A stretch of DNA of 64,000 nt from Fluviicola sp. (GTDB lineage Bacteria; Bacteroidota; Bacteroidia; Flavobacteriales_D; Crocinitomicaceae): NCBI GenBank assembly GCA_029866325.1, contig JARWZO010000029.1:1-64000 (forward strand). The letters run 5' to 3'. A program made the translations under genes and the position numbers. Positions 41,631 to 51,158 of this stretch are shown here, in pieces (positions within the stretch are counted from its first letter, which is position 1; each line of letters opens with the position of its first letter). A model generated the notes under the pieces. That model was not told the origin of the DNA. It was given only the letters and a program-made list of their open reading frames with translations, and ran no database searches.

Positions 41631-41662
41631 TTGTGGAGGCGCGATTAATCGCGCCACTACAA
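41631..41662. repeat. REP-like palindrome GGCGCGATTAATCGCGCC
   Basis: The 18-bp core (41638-41655) is a perfect palindrome. On the minus strand it is preceded by GTAGT, like the REP hairpins near the RAYT gene, and outer TTGT/ACAA extend the symmetry. Confidence 0.6.
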
Positions 41663-41668
41663 TAAACA

Positions 41669-41701
41669 CAAAAAAAAGACGACCTGTTACAGTCGTCTTC
41701 C
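41669..41701 (-). terminator. hairpin terminator of the sigma factor gene
   Basis: On the minus strand the stem GAAGACGAC/GTCGTCTTT encloses a short loop and a T run follows. Confidence 0.75.
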
Positions 41702-41725
41702 AAAACTCAATTCTTAAAAAAGATA

Positions 41726-42325
41726 TCAATCGATATCGGTGACAAGTTGGTATTTCTCAATCATTTTGCGCAAGTTGATCAACGCATAACGCATACGCCC
41801 AAGCGCAGTGTTTATTGAAATATCTTCCATATCCGCAATTTCTTTAAAAGACAAGTCTTGAAAAATGCGTTTTAGGATAATGTCTTTTTGGGTTTCGGGC
41901 AAATAATCAATCAATCGAATCATTTGCTGCTCCAACTCATCACGTGTAATGCTTTGCTCAATATTGGCATCTTCCAATTTCAGAATGGAAAAGATATTGA
42001 AATCTTCACTCTTAGAAGAACGCTCGCCCACCATGCGCATACGTCCTGCTTTTCTAAAATGGTCAATCACCAAATTCTGCGCAATGCGCATTGCCCAAGG
42101 CAAGAACTTCCCTTCTTCATTGTAATTCCCTAATTTGAGGGTATTAATTACCTTCATAAAGGTTTCCTGAAAGATATCTTCTGCAAGTTCTCGATCACGT
42201 ATTTTATTGTAAATGCTTCGGAAAATTTTGTCCTTGTGACGCATTAGCAACACCTCGAATGCTTGTTCTCCACCGTCTAAATAAATAGACACAAGCTGTT
42301 GGTCGTCTAGATTTTTCATAGCCAT
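41726..42325 (-). CDS. ECF-type RNA polymerase sigma factor, 199 aa
   Basis: This is a sigma-70 family protein with regions 2 and 4 only. Region 2 includes NKIRDRELAEDIFQETFMKV and LPWAMRIAQNLVIDHFRKAGR. Region 4 is ETQKDIILKRIFQDLSFKEIADMEDISINTALGRMRYA, split by an acidic linker. ECF sigmas redirect RNA polymerase to envelope-stress or other regulons, often under an anti-sigma factor; none is adjacent. The gene runs opposite to uvrA across a 291-bp divergent interval that contains an inverted repeat. Confidence 0.9.
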   Translation of the reverse strand: MAMKNLDDQQLVSIYLDGGEQAFEVLLMRHKDKIFRSIYNKIRDRELAEDIFQETFMKVINTLKLGNYNEEGKFLPWAMRIAQNLVIDHFRKAGRMRMVGERSSKSEDFNIFSILKLEDANIEQSITRDELEQQMIRLIDYLPETQKDIILKRIFQDLSFKEIADMEDISINTALGRMRYALINLRKMIEKYQLVTDID

Positions 42326-42489
42326 AACTCTACTCTTAAAAAGTTTAACTTACTTCCGTAAATCTTGTTTAATGTAGAATTATCTCTATAGGCTTATGCG
42401 TTTATATTTGACGAATATAGGACATTTTGCTAAAAAAACAAAAAAAAGAGTAAAAAAACTCAAATTTCCCATTTGGTTACACAATAAAT

Positions 42490-42602
42490 TGATGTTGGAT
42501 GCTTGATTTTTGATGTTTAATGGAATCGTACCAATCTTTTCAACTTATTTAAGAAAATCACTCCATCCAACATCAAAAATCCAACATCAAACATTAACAT
42601 TG
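42490..42602. repeat. inverted repeat in the sigma/uvrA intergenic region
   Basis: The left arm GTTGGATGCTTGATTTTTGA (42493 onward) faces the right arm ATCAAAAATCCAACATCAAAC (42571 onward), with repeated ATGTTGGAT units. It may form a hairpin or be a small dispersed repeat. Confidence 0.5.
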
Positions 42603-42604
42603 AT

Positions 42605-42612
42605 TATCTTCG
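42605..42612 (+). promoter_or_regulatory. -7-like box TATCTTCG, 4 nt before uvrA
   Basis: This TAnnTTCG variant is followed by CAGT and then the ATG. Confidence 0.4.
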
Positions 42613-42616
42613 CAGT

Positions 42617-45412
42617 ATGGCCGAAAAATGCATTCATATCAAAGGCGCACGCGTCAATAATCTTAAAAATCTCGAAGTCAAAATACCGCACGGAAAACTT
42701 ACCGTAATCACAGGTTTATCAGGTTCAGGAAAGTCTTCCCTTGCATTTGACACGCTTTATGCCGAAGGACAACGTCGTTACATCGAGAGTTTATCTTCGT
42801 ATGCACGACAGTTTCTTGGTAAATTGGATAAACCGGAAACAGATTTCATCAAAGGAATTGCTCCTGCCATCGCTATCCAGCAAAAAGTAATTTCCAACAA
42901 TCCTCGTTCTACAGTAGGAACAACTACCGAAATATACGATTACCTCAAGCTCTTGTTTGCTCGAATTGGGAAAACCATTTCTCCTATTTCCGGTCATGAA
43001 GTAAAAAAACAGAACGTTCAAGACGTACTTGAATACATATTCTCTATTGAAGACGGAAAACGATTGCTCATCTGTGCGCCGTTTACGCATCTTCAACTTT
43101 ATGGAAAAGAACGTAGCCTGCAGCTCTTGAAAGAACAAGGCTACAGCCGTTTGTTGATCGATCATGAAATGGCCGCCCTCGAAGACCTTACTCCTGCCAC
43201 ATTAGCTGATGATGCAGCCATCTTTATTGTAATTGACCGGATCGTGACCCAAGCTCCGGATGATGATACACGTGGTCGTTTGGCCGATTCTGTGCAATTG
43301 GCTTACGCAGAAGGAAGCAGCGAATGCATGGTGTTTAGCGTTGATACAAAAGAAGAACGCCATTTTTCAGGAAAGTTTGAACTTGATGGAATGACGTTCG
43401 CCGAACCTACTCCTCACCTCTTTACCTTTAATAATCCTTATGGCGCTTGTAAAACCTGCGAGGGCTACGGCTCTGTAATCGGTATCGACCCCAATCTGGT
43501 GATTCCCGATACAAGTCTGAGTGTTTTTGAAGGAGCCGTTGCACCTTGGAAAGGCGAAGTGATGAGCGAATACCAGCAAGAGTTGATTTCCAATTCTCGA
43601 AAATTCGATTTCCCCATTCACAGACCCATTGATGAGTTAACCAAAGAGCAATACGATGTATTATGGAAAGGAAATCAATACTTCACCGGAATAAACGGAT
43701 TCATCGCGCACATCGAGAGTCAATCGTATAAAATTCAATACCGCGTCATGCTTTCGCGCTACAGAGGAAAAACCAGCTGTCCGGAATGTCACGGAACACG
43801 ATTACGCGAGGACGCCAATTACGTAAAAGTAGGTGGTCGAAGCATCAAGGAGCTGGTATTGATGCCGGTTGAAGATGCCTTGGTGTTTTTTCAGGAATTA
43901 ACCGTTTCGGATCACGATCAGCAGGTTACCAAACGCGTTTTACCTGAAATCACCCAACGTTTGAATTTCTTGTGTGATGTCGGGTTGGGATATTTGACGC
44001 TCAATCGGGCAGCCAATACACTTTCGGGTGGTGAATCTCAACGCATCAACCTGGCTACTTCGTTGGGAAGCAGTTTGGTCGGTTCTATGTATATTTTGGA
44101 TGAACCAAGTATCGGTCTTCATCCGCGCGATACGGAACGATTAATCAAGGTATTGAAACGCCTGCGCGATCTCGGAAATACGGTGATTGTGGTAGAGCAC
44201 GAAGAAGACATCATGAAAGCAGCCGATGAAATCATCGATATTGGTCCGGCAGCGGGTAAATTTGGTGGCGAAGTGGTATTTCAAGGTACTTACTCCGATT
44301 TGAAAAATGCCAAAAACAGTCTTACTGCCGATTATTTGTTGGGAAACAAAGAAATCCCGATGCCAACCAAGCGTCGCGGTGGAAAAAACAAACTCTCGGT
44401 TTCGGGAGCACGTGAACACAATCTGAAAAACATTACCATAGACTTCCCCTTGAATCGCATTGTTGCCATTACCGGCGTTAGCGGCTCCGGAAAATCAACG
44501 TTGGTGAAAGAAATTCTGTATCCGGCGGTACGCAAACACTTTGGTCAATTTGGTGATCAGCAGGGATTGTTTAAAGTCCTTTCGGGCGATTTGAATAGTC
44601 TTGCCGAAGTAGAACTGATCGACCAAAACCCGATAGGGAAATCGTCGAGAAGTAATCCGGTGACGTATGTGAAAGCCTTCGATGATATCCGCGAGTTGTT
44701 TTCGCGCCAGCAAGCCGCCAAACAACAAGGATTAAAACCGGGCTTTTTCTCTTTCAATGTAGAAGGCGGTCGTTGTGAAATGTGCGAAGGTGAAGGCGTT
44801 GTGACCGTAAGCATGCAGTTCATGGCTGATGTTCACCTGAATTGCGAAGCCTGCAATGGTTCGCGCTACAAACAAGATGCATTGGATATTCGATACCGAG
44901 AAAAAAACATTGCCGACATTCTGGAAATGGATATTTCTTCCGCACTGGAATTTTTCAAAGCAGGAAAAGATAAATTGGACGAAAAAATAGTACAGAAAAT
45001 TCAACCACTGGAAGATGTCGGTTTGGGTTATCTGCAGATGGGACAATCATCCAGTTCATTGAGCGGAGGTGAAGCGCAGCGTGTCAAATTGGCTTCTTTC
45101 CTTATTAAAGGCGTTCAAAACACAAAGAAAACCTTATTTATTTTCGATGAGCCGACAACCGGGTTGCATTTTCATGATATTGAAAAACTGATGATTGCTT
45201 TTAATCGCTTGGTAAACGACGGACATTCAATTGTAGTTATCGAACACAATATGGACGTGATCAAATGCGCCGACTGGATCATCGATATCGGTCCGGAAGG
45301 TGGCGAAAAAGGTGGTAATGTGGTCTTTGAAGGTACGCCCGAACAACTGATTACCGAGGAAGGCAACTATACGGCGAAACACTTAAAAGAGCGGTTCACT
45401 GCATTAGTTTAA
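42617..45412 (+). CDS. uvrA: excinuclease ABC subunit A
   Basis: UvrA recognises DNA damage and loads UvrB in nucleotide excision repair. It contains two ABC ATPase halves. The first P-loop is [11 protein letters not shown] (about residues 34-44), the first signature LSGGESQR, and Walker B LDEPSIG. The second half has [17 protein letters not shown] and FDEPTTG. Zinc-binding pairs are CKTCEGYG and CPECHGTR in the first half, CEMCEGEG and CEACNGSRY in the second. At 931 residues the length is normal. A promoter-like box sits 4 nt before the ATG. Confidence 0.98.
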   Translation: MAEKCIHIKGARVNNLKNLEVKIPHGKLTVITGLSGSGKSSLAFDTLYAEGQRRYIESLSSYARQFLGKLDKPETDFIKGIAPAIAIQQKVISNNPRSTVGTTTEIYDYLKLLFARIGKTISPISGHEVKKQNVQDVLEYIFSIEDGKRLLICAPFTHLQLYGKERSLQLLKEQGYSRLLIDHEMAALEDLTPATLADDAAIFIVIDRIVTQAPDDDTRGRLADSVQLAYAEGSSECMVFSVDTKEERHFSGKFELDGMTFAEPTPHLFTFNNPYGACKTCEGYGSVIGIDPNLVIPDTSLSVFEGAVAPWKGEVMSEYQQELISNSRKFDFPIHRPIDELTKEQYDVLWKGNQYFTGINGFIAHIESQSYKIQYRVMLSRYRGKTSCPECHGTRLREDANYVKVGGRSIKELVLMPVEDALVFFQELTVSDHDQQVTKRVLPEITQRLNFLCDVGLGYLTLNRAANTLSGGESQRINLATSLGSSLVGSMYILDEPSIGLHPRDTERLIKVLKRLRDLGNTVIVVEHEEDIMKAADEIIDIGPAAGKFGGEVVFQGTYSDLKNAKNSLTADYLLGNKEIPMPTKRRGGKNKLSVSGAREHNLKNITIDFPLNRIVAITGVSGSGKSTLVKEILYPAVRKHFGQFGDQQGLFKVLSGDLNSLAEVELIDQNPIGKSSRSNPVTYVKAFDDIRELFSRQQAAKQQGLKPGFFSFNVEGGRCEMCEGEGVVTVSMQFMADVHLNCEACNGSRYKQDALDIRYREKNIADILEMDISSALEFFKAGKDKLDEKIVQKIQPLEDVGLGYLQMGQSSSSLSGGEAQRVKLASFLIKGVQNTKKTLFIFDEPTTGLHFHDIEKLMIAFNRLVNDGHSIVVIEHNMDVIKCADWIIDIGPEGGEKGGNVVFEGTPEQLITEEGNYTAKHLKERFTALV

Positions 45413-45487
45413 TCGATGAATGAATCTTTTTAATCGACGAAACACGCATTTAACTCATTTTCCATTACATGTAAACGACAAACCGTG

Positions 45488-45495
45488 TACATTTG
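45488..45495 (+). promoter_or_regulatory. -7 promoter box TACATTTG, 4 nt before ATG 45500
   Basis: It fits TAnnTTTG; GAGT separates it from the ATG, so the transcript may start at the initiation codon. Confidence 0.45.
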
Positions 45496-45499
45496 GAGT

Positions 45500-45691
45500 A
45501 TGAAATTATTGATCCGTTCATCTGTTATTACCTGTTTTGTAATTACTACCGTACTTTGCGGTGCTTGTTCCAACGAAACAACTACTATTCAAACGAAAAA
45601 CAATCACGTGAAAGCGCAAAATGAAACGCAGAAGCAACAATCTCCGAGGTTGTTGGTGCAACAATTCGGTGGTTGTAAGGCGCATCAGTAA
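45500..45691 (+). CDS. small predicted lipoprotein, 63 aa
   Basis: The signal peptide ends in the lipobox LCGAC (Cys at residue 23). The mature part is about 40 residues, rich in Asn, Gln and Lys, and ends GGCKAHQ. The ATG at 45500 is preferred to an upstream in-frame codon because a TACATTTG box lies directly before it. A hairpin terminator follows, so it is a single-gene unit after uvrA. Function unknown. Confidence 0.6.
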   Translation: MKLLIRSSVITCFVITTVLCGACSNETTTIQTKNNHVKAQNETQKQQSPRLLVQQFGGCKAHQ

Positions 45692-45693
45692 AT

Positions 45694-45739
45694 CGAAAGA
45701 CAGAACCTCCAACTTAGAAGTTCCGTCTTTCGGTTTTGA
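45694..45739 (+). terminator. hairpin terminator after the small lipoprotein gene
   Basis: The stem CGAAAGACAGAAC/GTTCCGTCTTTCG (one bulge) is followed by GTTTTG. Confidence 0.75.
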
Positions 45740-45856
45740 CACAATTCATCAATTTCTGATGATCAATTCTTTTTTATTGTGATCTGTTTTTCCTACTCGT
45801 AAAGCTTTTCGGATACCGCTTGTTATGGTGGTGAAACCGCACTTGAAATTCCACTC

Positions 45857-46984
45857 TTAGTTGCTTGTGTAATACAGATACACCATTTGGTAATAGGTCT
45901 GTGAATGATGTTGGTACAGCGCTTCATCAACCCACGTTTTCCCCTGGAAATCTCCACTAATGATCGTTCCTACATTGGCGTCAGGTTGCTGATAAAAATT
46001 TACTCCGGGAGCTACGCTACCAGAAAGCGCAGGAACAGGAGTTAGTATAATTAAATATGGCAAACGCGATGGAGTTGCAGTGGTTGTTTGATTGGCCCAT
46101 TGGAATAAATCCGTGAGAATTTGGCTTGCCATCGTATCGATTGGCGATGGATAAATCCCAGATACTTGAGAAGGTAAAGCACCACCTGCATCGCCACCAA
46201 AAAGCAATGGTGCAACATCAAGGCTATTCTGAATGCGCCACACAAAACCTTCCGGATTCAACGTATCGATATAACTTGCAAAATTGCTTCCTCCTGAAGT
46301 CAAACCCGCAAACGTCCACATGGCCATATCGGAATAAACGCCATCACTTACCAATGTATTTGTTAAATAAGCATATAGCGCCGGAGCAAGCGTTCCACCC
46401 AAACTATGACCGGTAACATAAATGTAGGGTTTATTATCCGGAGTTGAAGTATTAATCATTGCACTAAGAAAGTCGGTGGCAGAAAGTCCGGAATTAGGAT
46501 CAACCAGCTGCAACAAATCAGATACACCGCTAAACGTTGCTTGCGAAATCATGATATCATCTGGGATGGAACCACCAATGCTTGGCAGCGTGTTCAATGG
46601 CAATGTTGCATAAATTGCAAAGTCTTCACTATCCCAACTGTAAGCACTTTCGAAATTGGTACCGCGAATGACTACAAAATATTCATTGCTCGTTGTAGAT
46701 GAAGTAATATACATCAGGCTGTAGGTGTCTGACGCAGATGTCGATAGGTATACCGGTCCCCAAACTACCGTTGAAGGAATAGGTGTGTAAGGAGTCATAG
46801 GAGAACTCGCGTTTGGGTCGTAATTACCGGGATTGTAATCTGTGGTCGCCGCAGCAATTACAGTCTGCGAGATTTGATCTGTTTCGCCGCTTTCATCCGG
46901 TCCTAAATAAGCTATTTCGCTTAGAGCGCAAGCTGTAATCACATAATCGCTAAGCGAATAAGAACTGTTACTTGGTATATTCAT
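45857..46984 (-). CDS. lipase family protein (class 3-like), 375 aa
   Basis: This is an alpha/beta-hydrolase with the nucleophile elbow GHSLGGTLAP (Ser194) and an oxyanion region FVVIRGTNFESAYSWDSE. A downstream VWRIQNSLDVAPLLF with Asp fits the catalytic triad of class 3 (fungal-type) lipases; the His is probably in YQHHSQTYY near the end. No signal peptide is evident. The start at 46984 (MNIPSNSSY) is chosen; a start 24 nt upstream is possible. It follows a two-component module on the same strand, with a terminator between. Confidence 0.78.
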   Translation of the reverse strand: MNIPSNSSYSLSDYVITACALSEIAYLGPDESGETDQISQTVIAAATTDYNPGNYDPNASSPMTPYTPIPSTVVWGPVYLSTSASDTYSLMYITSSTTSNEYFVVIRGTNFESAYSWDSEDFAIYATLPLNTLPSIGGSIPDDIMISQATFSGVSDLLQLVDPNSGLSATDFLSAMINTSTPDNKPYIYVTGHSLGGTLAPALYAYLTNTLVSDGVYSDMAMWTFAGLTSGGSNFASYIDTLNPEGFVWRIQNSLDVAPLLFGGDAGGALPSQVSGIYPSPIDTMASQILTDLFQWANQTTTATPSRLPYLIILTPVPALSGSVAPGVNFYQQPDANVGTIISGDFQGKTWVDEALYQHHSQTYYQMVYLYYTSN

Positions 46985-47137
46985 GATTCTTCGTTTTAGC
47001 GGAGGCATTTGGTCGCCTTCCGAAAACGAAGCTATGACTAACTCATTGGCATTTTGACCGCATTGTCATAAGATGCGGAACGCTTGTCATAAGATGGTCA
47101 AATCAACGTATGAACTATTTTGAGTCATTGCAAACAA

Positions 47138-47166
47138 CAAAAATCCCTCCTGAAAAGGAAGGATGC
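47138..47166 (-). terminator. hairpin terminator of the response regulator gene
   Basis: On the minus strand the stem ATCCTTCCT/AGGAGGGAT is followed by TTTTTG. It separates the regulator and kinase genes from the lipase gene. Confidence 0.7.
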
Positions 47167-47191
47167 AACTCAAGAAAGAAGCTAAACTCTG

Positions 47192-47938
47192 TTACTTCAA
47201 CAACCGAAACCGCTGAATCAGGTCTTTGTATTTTTCACTAAACGGAATCACTTGTTTTCCTTGTAATACGATTCGATTGTCAGTGGTATCGATTTCTTCG
47301 ATTTGGGCTAAATTGACTATAAAATTGCGATGCGTTCGTGCAAAGCGAGATGCATCCAACAATTCGGTAATCTTGGTCAATGACATTAAGATCACAAACT
47401 TTTCTTTTTCGGTGAAAATGGTGCAATAACGTTCTTCTACTTCGATGTAGCAAATTTCGGAAATCAGCACTTTCTTTAAGGTATTGTTTTTCTTAATGAA
47501 CAAATAGTCATTGCTGATCACCGTATTTTGTTCTTCGCTGAAAAACACATCATTTTGACCGTAAAAGCGTTCAATCGCCATTTCGATGGCATATACCACT
47601 TCCAGCTCGTTAAACGGTTTCATCAGGAAACTGTATGGCTTGGTCAATTTAGCGCGGTCGAAAACAGCACGGTCGTTTGAACTGGTTAGAAACACAAACG
47701 GTTTCAGCGAATTAGGAACAGTGGTAATGGTTTCAGCAAAGGTGATTCCGTCTGGAATGTCTCCCAAAAAAACATCGATGATTACAATATCTACGGCGCT
47801 TTTGTAAAACAATTCCAGTGCTTCGCGATTGGTTTGCGCCACACCCACAACCGTGTATTGGTTTGCTTCCAACGCTTTTACCAATGCATCGCTTTCAGCC
47901 GGATTGTCTTCAATTATCAATACCCGTACATTATCCAT
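47192..47938 (-). CDS. LytTR response regulator, 248 aa
   Basis: An N-terminal receiver domain has the phospho-acceptor Asp in VIIDVFLGD, the acidic pair at VLIIEDN and the Lys in LMKPFNE. A LytTR DNA-binding domain follows from about residue 145, with RYCTIFTEKEKFVILMSL, RTHRNFIVNLAQIEEI and IPFSEKYKDL. Such regulators bind direct repeats upstream of targets. The start at 47938 (MDNVRVLIIEDN) overlaps the kinase stop by 8 nt, tying the two genes together. It is the partner of the TPR kinase upstream. Confidence 0.92.
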   Translation of the reverse strand: MDNVRVLIIEDNPAESDALVKALEANQYTVVGVAQTNREALELFYKSAVDIVIIDVFLGDIPDGITFAETITTVPNSLKPFVFLTSSNDRAVFDRAKLTKPYSFLMKPFNELEVVYAIEMAIERFYGQNDVFFSEEQNTVISNDYLFIKKNNTLKKVLISEICYIEVEERYCTIFTEKEKFVILMSLTKITELLDASRFARTHRNFIVNLAQIEEIDTTDNRIVLQGKQVIPFSEKYKDLIQRFRLLK

Positions 47939-49679
47939 TCTTTTCCGGTTTTGGGAGTGAAACAATCATTTTTGTACCCACTTGTTCTTCGCTTTCAATG
48001 GTAAACATACCACCATTTTTTGCAATCATCGATTTGCACAACTGCAACCCCAAGCCCGTTCCCACCAATTCTTCGTGTTGTTTCTTGGCAGGTTGAGCAG
48101 TTGTTTTTAATAAGTTTAACCGCGTGGTTTCAGACATTCCCAATCCGGTATCTTCAACTACCAATTCAACCAAATCGATTTCTGAACGCACATAAACGGC
48201 AATCTTTCCTCCTTCTTTTGAAAATTTGATTGCGTTATCGAATAAGTTGCGCAGCACAATTTTCAACGATTCGGGATCGGCAAACGCTACCGTGCTTTTG
48301 GGAATTAACTGCTCAAACACGATGTTCTTTTCCAACATCAAATGCTTGTAATTGAATGCCACTTGCTCCACAATGGGAAATAAGCGTAACGATTCTTGCT
48401 TAAAATACGATTGTTCGGTTTGCAGCAAGGCCCAATGCAAGAGATTATCCAGTAAGTTGTATGCACCGTTGGCAATGGCACTATTGGTTTGCAGCAGTTG
48501 ATCCAACTCAGCATAATTCTTCGTAGCCAAATTCGATTGCAAGTTGGTATTACTGGTTTTCATCGCATTTACCGAAGATCGCAAGTCGTGACTCACAATC
48601 GAAAACAACTTATCCTTCGCAGCGTTGAGTTCATCCAATTCGGTTTTTTGAGCAAAGATGGTTTTAGAACGTTTCACATTTAACCGGTAGAAATAAACGC
48701 CCGTTCCAAGTAATACAAACAACAAAACAGCCACATAAATAAAACTGTTTCGTTCAGCCACTTTCACTTTATTTTCGGTTGCCAGCACATCTACTTCTTT
48801 TTGTTTTTCTTTCACCGCAAACTGTTTCTCGAGCTGCGCTATGTCCCACACCTTGTTCTGATCGGTAAGCGAATCGCGCCAAGCTTCATATTCTGCGCGG
48901 TAAACCAGCGCTTCTTTGTAATGCTTGCGATTTTCTTCTACCACCGCCATGTTCAAGGCTGCATTTTGCTTGAGTTCAAAATTGTTCACGCGCTTCGACA
49001 ATTGATACGCTTTTTCGAAATACGGAATGGCCAAAGCGTCCTGGTATTGCTCGTAGTAGAGGTTGGCGATGTCCATGTAGGAAGCGATGAGACCGGAAGT
49101 GTCTTTTTCTCCCTCCTGTAGTTCAGCGCCTTCAATCAAGTACTTTTCTGCTTGTCGATAATGTAGAAGATGAAAATGACATAATCCTATATCATGAAAT
49201 AAAGCACTTTTGGTAATCGCTGACTTTAAATAATCTGGACTTTGTTCAATTCCCTCAAAGTATTTAATCGCTTGAATAAAATTGTTTTGTTCTAGGTAAA
49301 TCTCTCCAAGATTAGATTTTACAGCCAAGCGAAATTTAAAATTATCTGTAATGCTTGTAAACTCAGATTTCGCGTCATTTAAAAGGTTCTTTTCACGAAA
49401 ACAATTACCACTCAAATAATGAGCATAATTGCGGATTTCGAGGTTTTTAGTAACATCTAATTGCTTAACTGAGTAAGCCAAAGTTGAATCCCAGTTATTC
49501 TTCTGAAAATAGCTCCATGCTAAACGCAAATACTCAGTATTTTGGTTTCTTAAGATGGTTTTTTCAATCGAAATGCTTAAATCACTTTTTCTTAATTGAT
49601 TTTCACCAGCCCGAACCGTAATATGACTAATCGTAAATAAAAATATAATGGATAGTAAACTCTTTATGTCTATTAGCAT
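47931..49679 (-). CDS. TPR-containing sensor histidine kinase, 582 aa
   Basis: An N-terminal signal or anchor segment (about residues 6-26) leads to TPR-like repeats (about residues 45-270, ending in YQDALAIPYFEKAYQLSKR). A transmembrane helix (about residues 305-328) follows. The HisKA phospho-acceptor is His364 in SHDLRSSVN, and the HATPase has NLFDNAIKF, DTGLGM and GTGLGLQL. The layout is that of Bacteroidota periplasmic-TPR kinases. The start is the first ATG; a TTG four codons upstream is less likely. It overlaps the regulator gene. A broken second copy lies about 0.6 kb upstream. Confidence 0.9.
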   Translation of the reverse strand: MLIDIKSLLSIIFLFTISHITVRAGENQLRKSDLSISIEKTILRNQNTEYLRLAWSYFQKNNWDSTLAYSVKQLDVTKNLEIRNYAHYLSGNCFREKNLLNDAKSEFTSITDNFKFRLAVKSNLGEIYLEQNNFIQAIKYFEGIEQSPDYLKSAITKSALFHDIGLCHFHLLHYRQAEKYLIEGAELQEGEKDTSGLIASYMDIANLYYEQYQDALAIPYFEKAYQLSKRVNNFELKQNAALNMAVVEENRKHYKEALVYRAEYEAWRDSLTDQNKVWDIAQLEKQFAVKEKQKEVDVLATENKVKVAERNSFIYVAVLLFVLLGTGVYFYRLNVKRSKTIFAQKTELDELNAAKDKLFSIVSHDLRSSVNAMKTSNTNLQSNLATKNYAELDQLLQTNSAIANGAYNLLDNLLHWALLQTEQSYFKQESLRLFPIVEQVAFNYKHLMLEKNIVFEQLIPKSTVAFADPESLKIVLRNLFDNAIKFSKEGGKIAVYVRSEIDLVELVVEDTGLGMSETTRLNLLKTTAQPAKKQHEELVGTGLGLQLCKSMIAKNGGMFTIESEEQVGTKMIVSLPKPEKNG

Positions 49680-49706
49680 TTTAAGACTCAAATTGACTTC
49701 AATGAA

Positions 49707-50171
49707 CTAAGCATGAGTCGTTCTTATCACCGTCGTTACCGTCCCTCGTGATGTTTTCGGGTCTTCGTTCCAAAGAAAAGCTTGTGTTGTAACAATTTTT
49801 TCCAAACCTACATTTGGCGGTAATAAGTCTGGATTAGCACCAAAATCAAATTGATAACCGATGAATAGCGATTCAGCTATGGTAGAATCGTAATTAGTAA
49901 CAACAAAAAACTGCAATTGCTCAAGCCCACTTGGATTCACATTAAACAAACCAAACAAATGGTCAAATGTCGGCGCAGGAACAGTTAATGGCAGATATAC
50001 GATGATGCTTACATTAATTTGGTTTTGTTCCGGAGTATACGAAGACACAATCATCGGTGATGGCATAAAAGCCACATTTGCCTGATTTGAAAAATCAATT
50101 TCATACCTTCTAATTGGTTGTTCAGTTCCGCGTTTTGCTCCTTTAATGCTATTATAATATGCTGATTCCAT
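49707..50171 (-). CDS. 154-aa protein with conserved DPKTSRGTVTTVI tail (copy B)
   Basis: This is a soluble protein with no signal peptide. The middle is beta-rich (VSIIVYLPLTVPAP, LQFFVVTNYDSTIAESLF), and the end is TTQAFLWNEDPKTSRGTVTT followed by a short variable tip. The same ending (FLWNRDPKTSRGTVTT) closes a second 154-residue protein at 51159-51623, and the two also align in the preceding 30 residues. No known family is recognised. Copy B sits 28 nt before the TPR kinase gene on the same strand, so it is probably co-expressed with the kinase. Confidence 0.75.
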   Translation of the reverse strand: MESAYYNSIKGAKRGTEQPIRRYEIDFSNQANVAFMPSPMIVSSYTPEQNQINVSIIVYLPLTVPAPTFDHLFGLFNVNPSGLEQLQFFVVTNYDSTIAESLFIGYQFDFGANPDLLPPNVGLEKIVTTQAFLWNEDPKTSRGTVTTVIRTTHA

Positions 50172-50279
50172 AAGATTGCGAATAATGATTAATAATATTG
50201 CTAAACTGCCTCAAGAGACTCTAATCAAGCAGTTTAATTGCTTCTAAAATAATCATTTATTATTACTTAGTAATATTTC

Positions 50280-51118
50280 CTAATAACTGAAATTATTAAA
50301 TGAATCACGCCAAGGTTCATATTCTGCGCGGTAAACCAGCGCTTCTTTGTAATACTTGCGGTTTTCTTCTACCACCGCCATGTTCAAGGCTGCATTTTGT
50401 TTGAGTTCAAAATTGTTGACACGTTTCGATAATTGATAAGCCTTTTCGAAATACGGAATGGCTAAAGCGTCCTGGTATTGCTCGTAATAGAGGTTGGCGA
50501 TGTCCATGTAGGAAATGATCAATCCTGTTGTGTCTTTTTGGTTCGCTTGTAAAGTTGCACCCTTAGTCAAATATTCTTCTGCTTGATTAAATACTTGAAG
50601 ATGAAAATAGCATAAACCAAGGTTATGAAGCACTCCACTTTTCTTGTAGAAGACCAATTTATCTTGAGATACCTGTTCAAGTTCTTTGAAGTATATTATT
50701 GCCTGCGAATAATCTCCTAATTCTAGAGAAATATCACCTAAATTTGATCTGACGTTATAGTATAATTGAAACGTATTTGAAATTTGAACGAACTCACCTT
50801 TGGCTTCGTTGAGTAATTTTTTCTCCATGAAAGCATATCCGCGAAAATAGTGGCAATAATTGGTCAGTTCTTTGTTTTTTTTGTGATCTGTAAAAGTTTC
50901 ATTGAGTAAAACAAAGTTGAATCCCAATCACTTTTTTCATAAAACAAACGAGCTTGATTAAAAAAAGGTACTTTCCTATACTTATGTGAGTGTAATTTTG
51001 CGGATTGGCTCCAAAACGATTTATTTACAGAAATTTTACCGAACACTAATATCGGCAAAAAAAGAAGTAAAAAAAAGACAGAGCCCTTTAGTAACTTGTA
51101 ACCACTTCTAAAAACCAA
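50280..51118 (-). pseudogene. truncated, frameshifted copy of the TPR histidine kinase
   Basis: The first part (51118 to about 50867) encodes a signal segment and the start of the TPR region (FYEKSDWDSTLFYSMKLLQI). An A8 run at 50875-50882 (minus strand) shifts the frame. The other frame resumes with HKKNKELTNYCHY and runs through TPR repeats to 50280. It aligns with residues about 50-270 of the intact kinase, with very high identity in the last 80 residues, then stops at EYEPWRDSFNNFSY. The membrane helix and kinase domains are missing. The first frame opens at a TTG with no ATG. It could still yield a soluble TPR protein. Confidence 0.8.
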
Positions 51119-51158
51119 AATCCTAATTTATTTCGCTTGTTTCAATATTTACATATCA

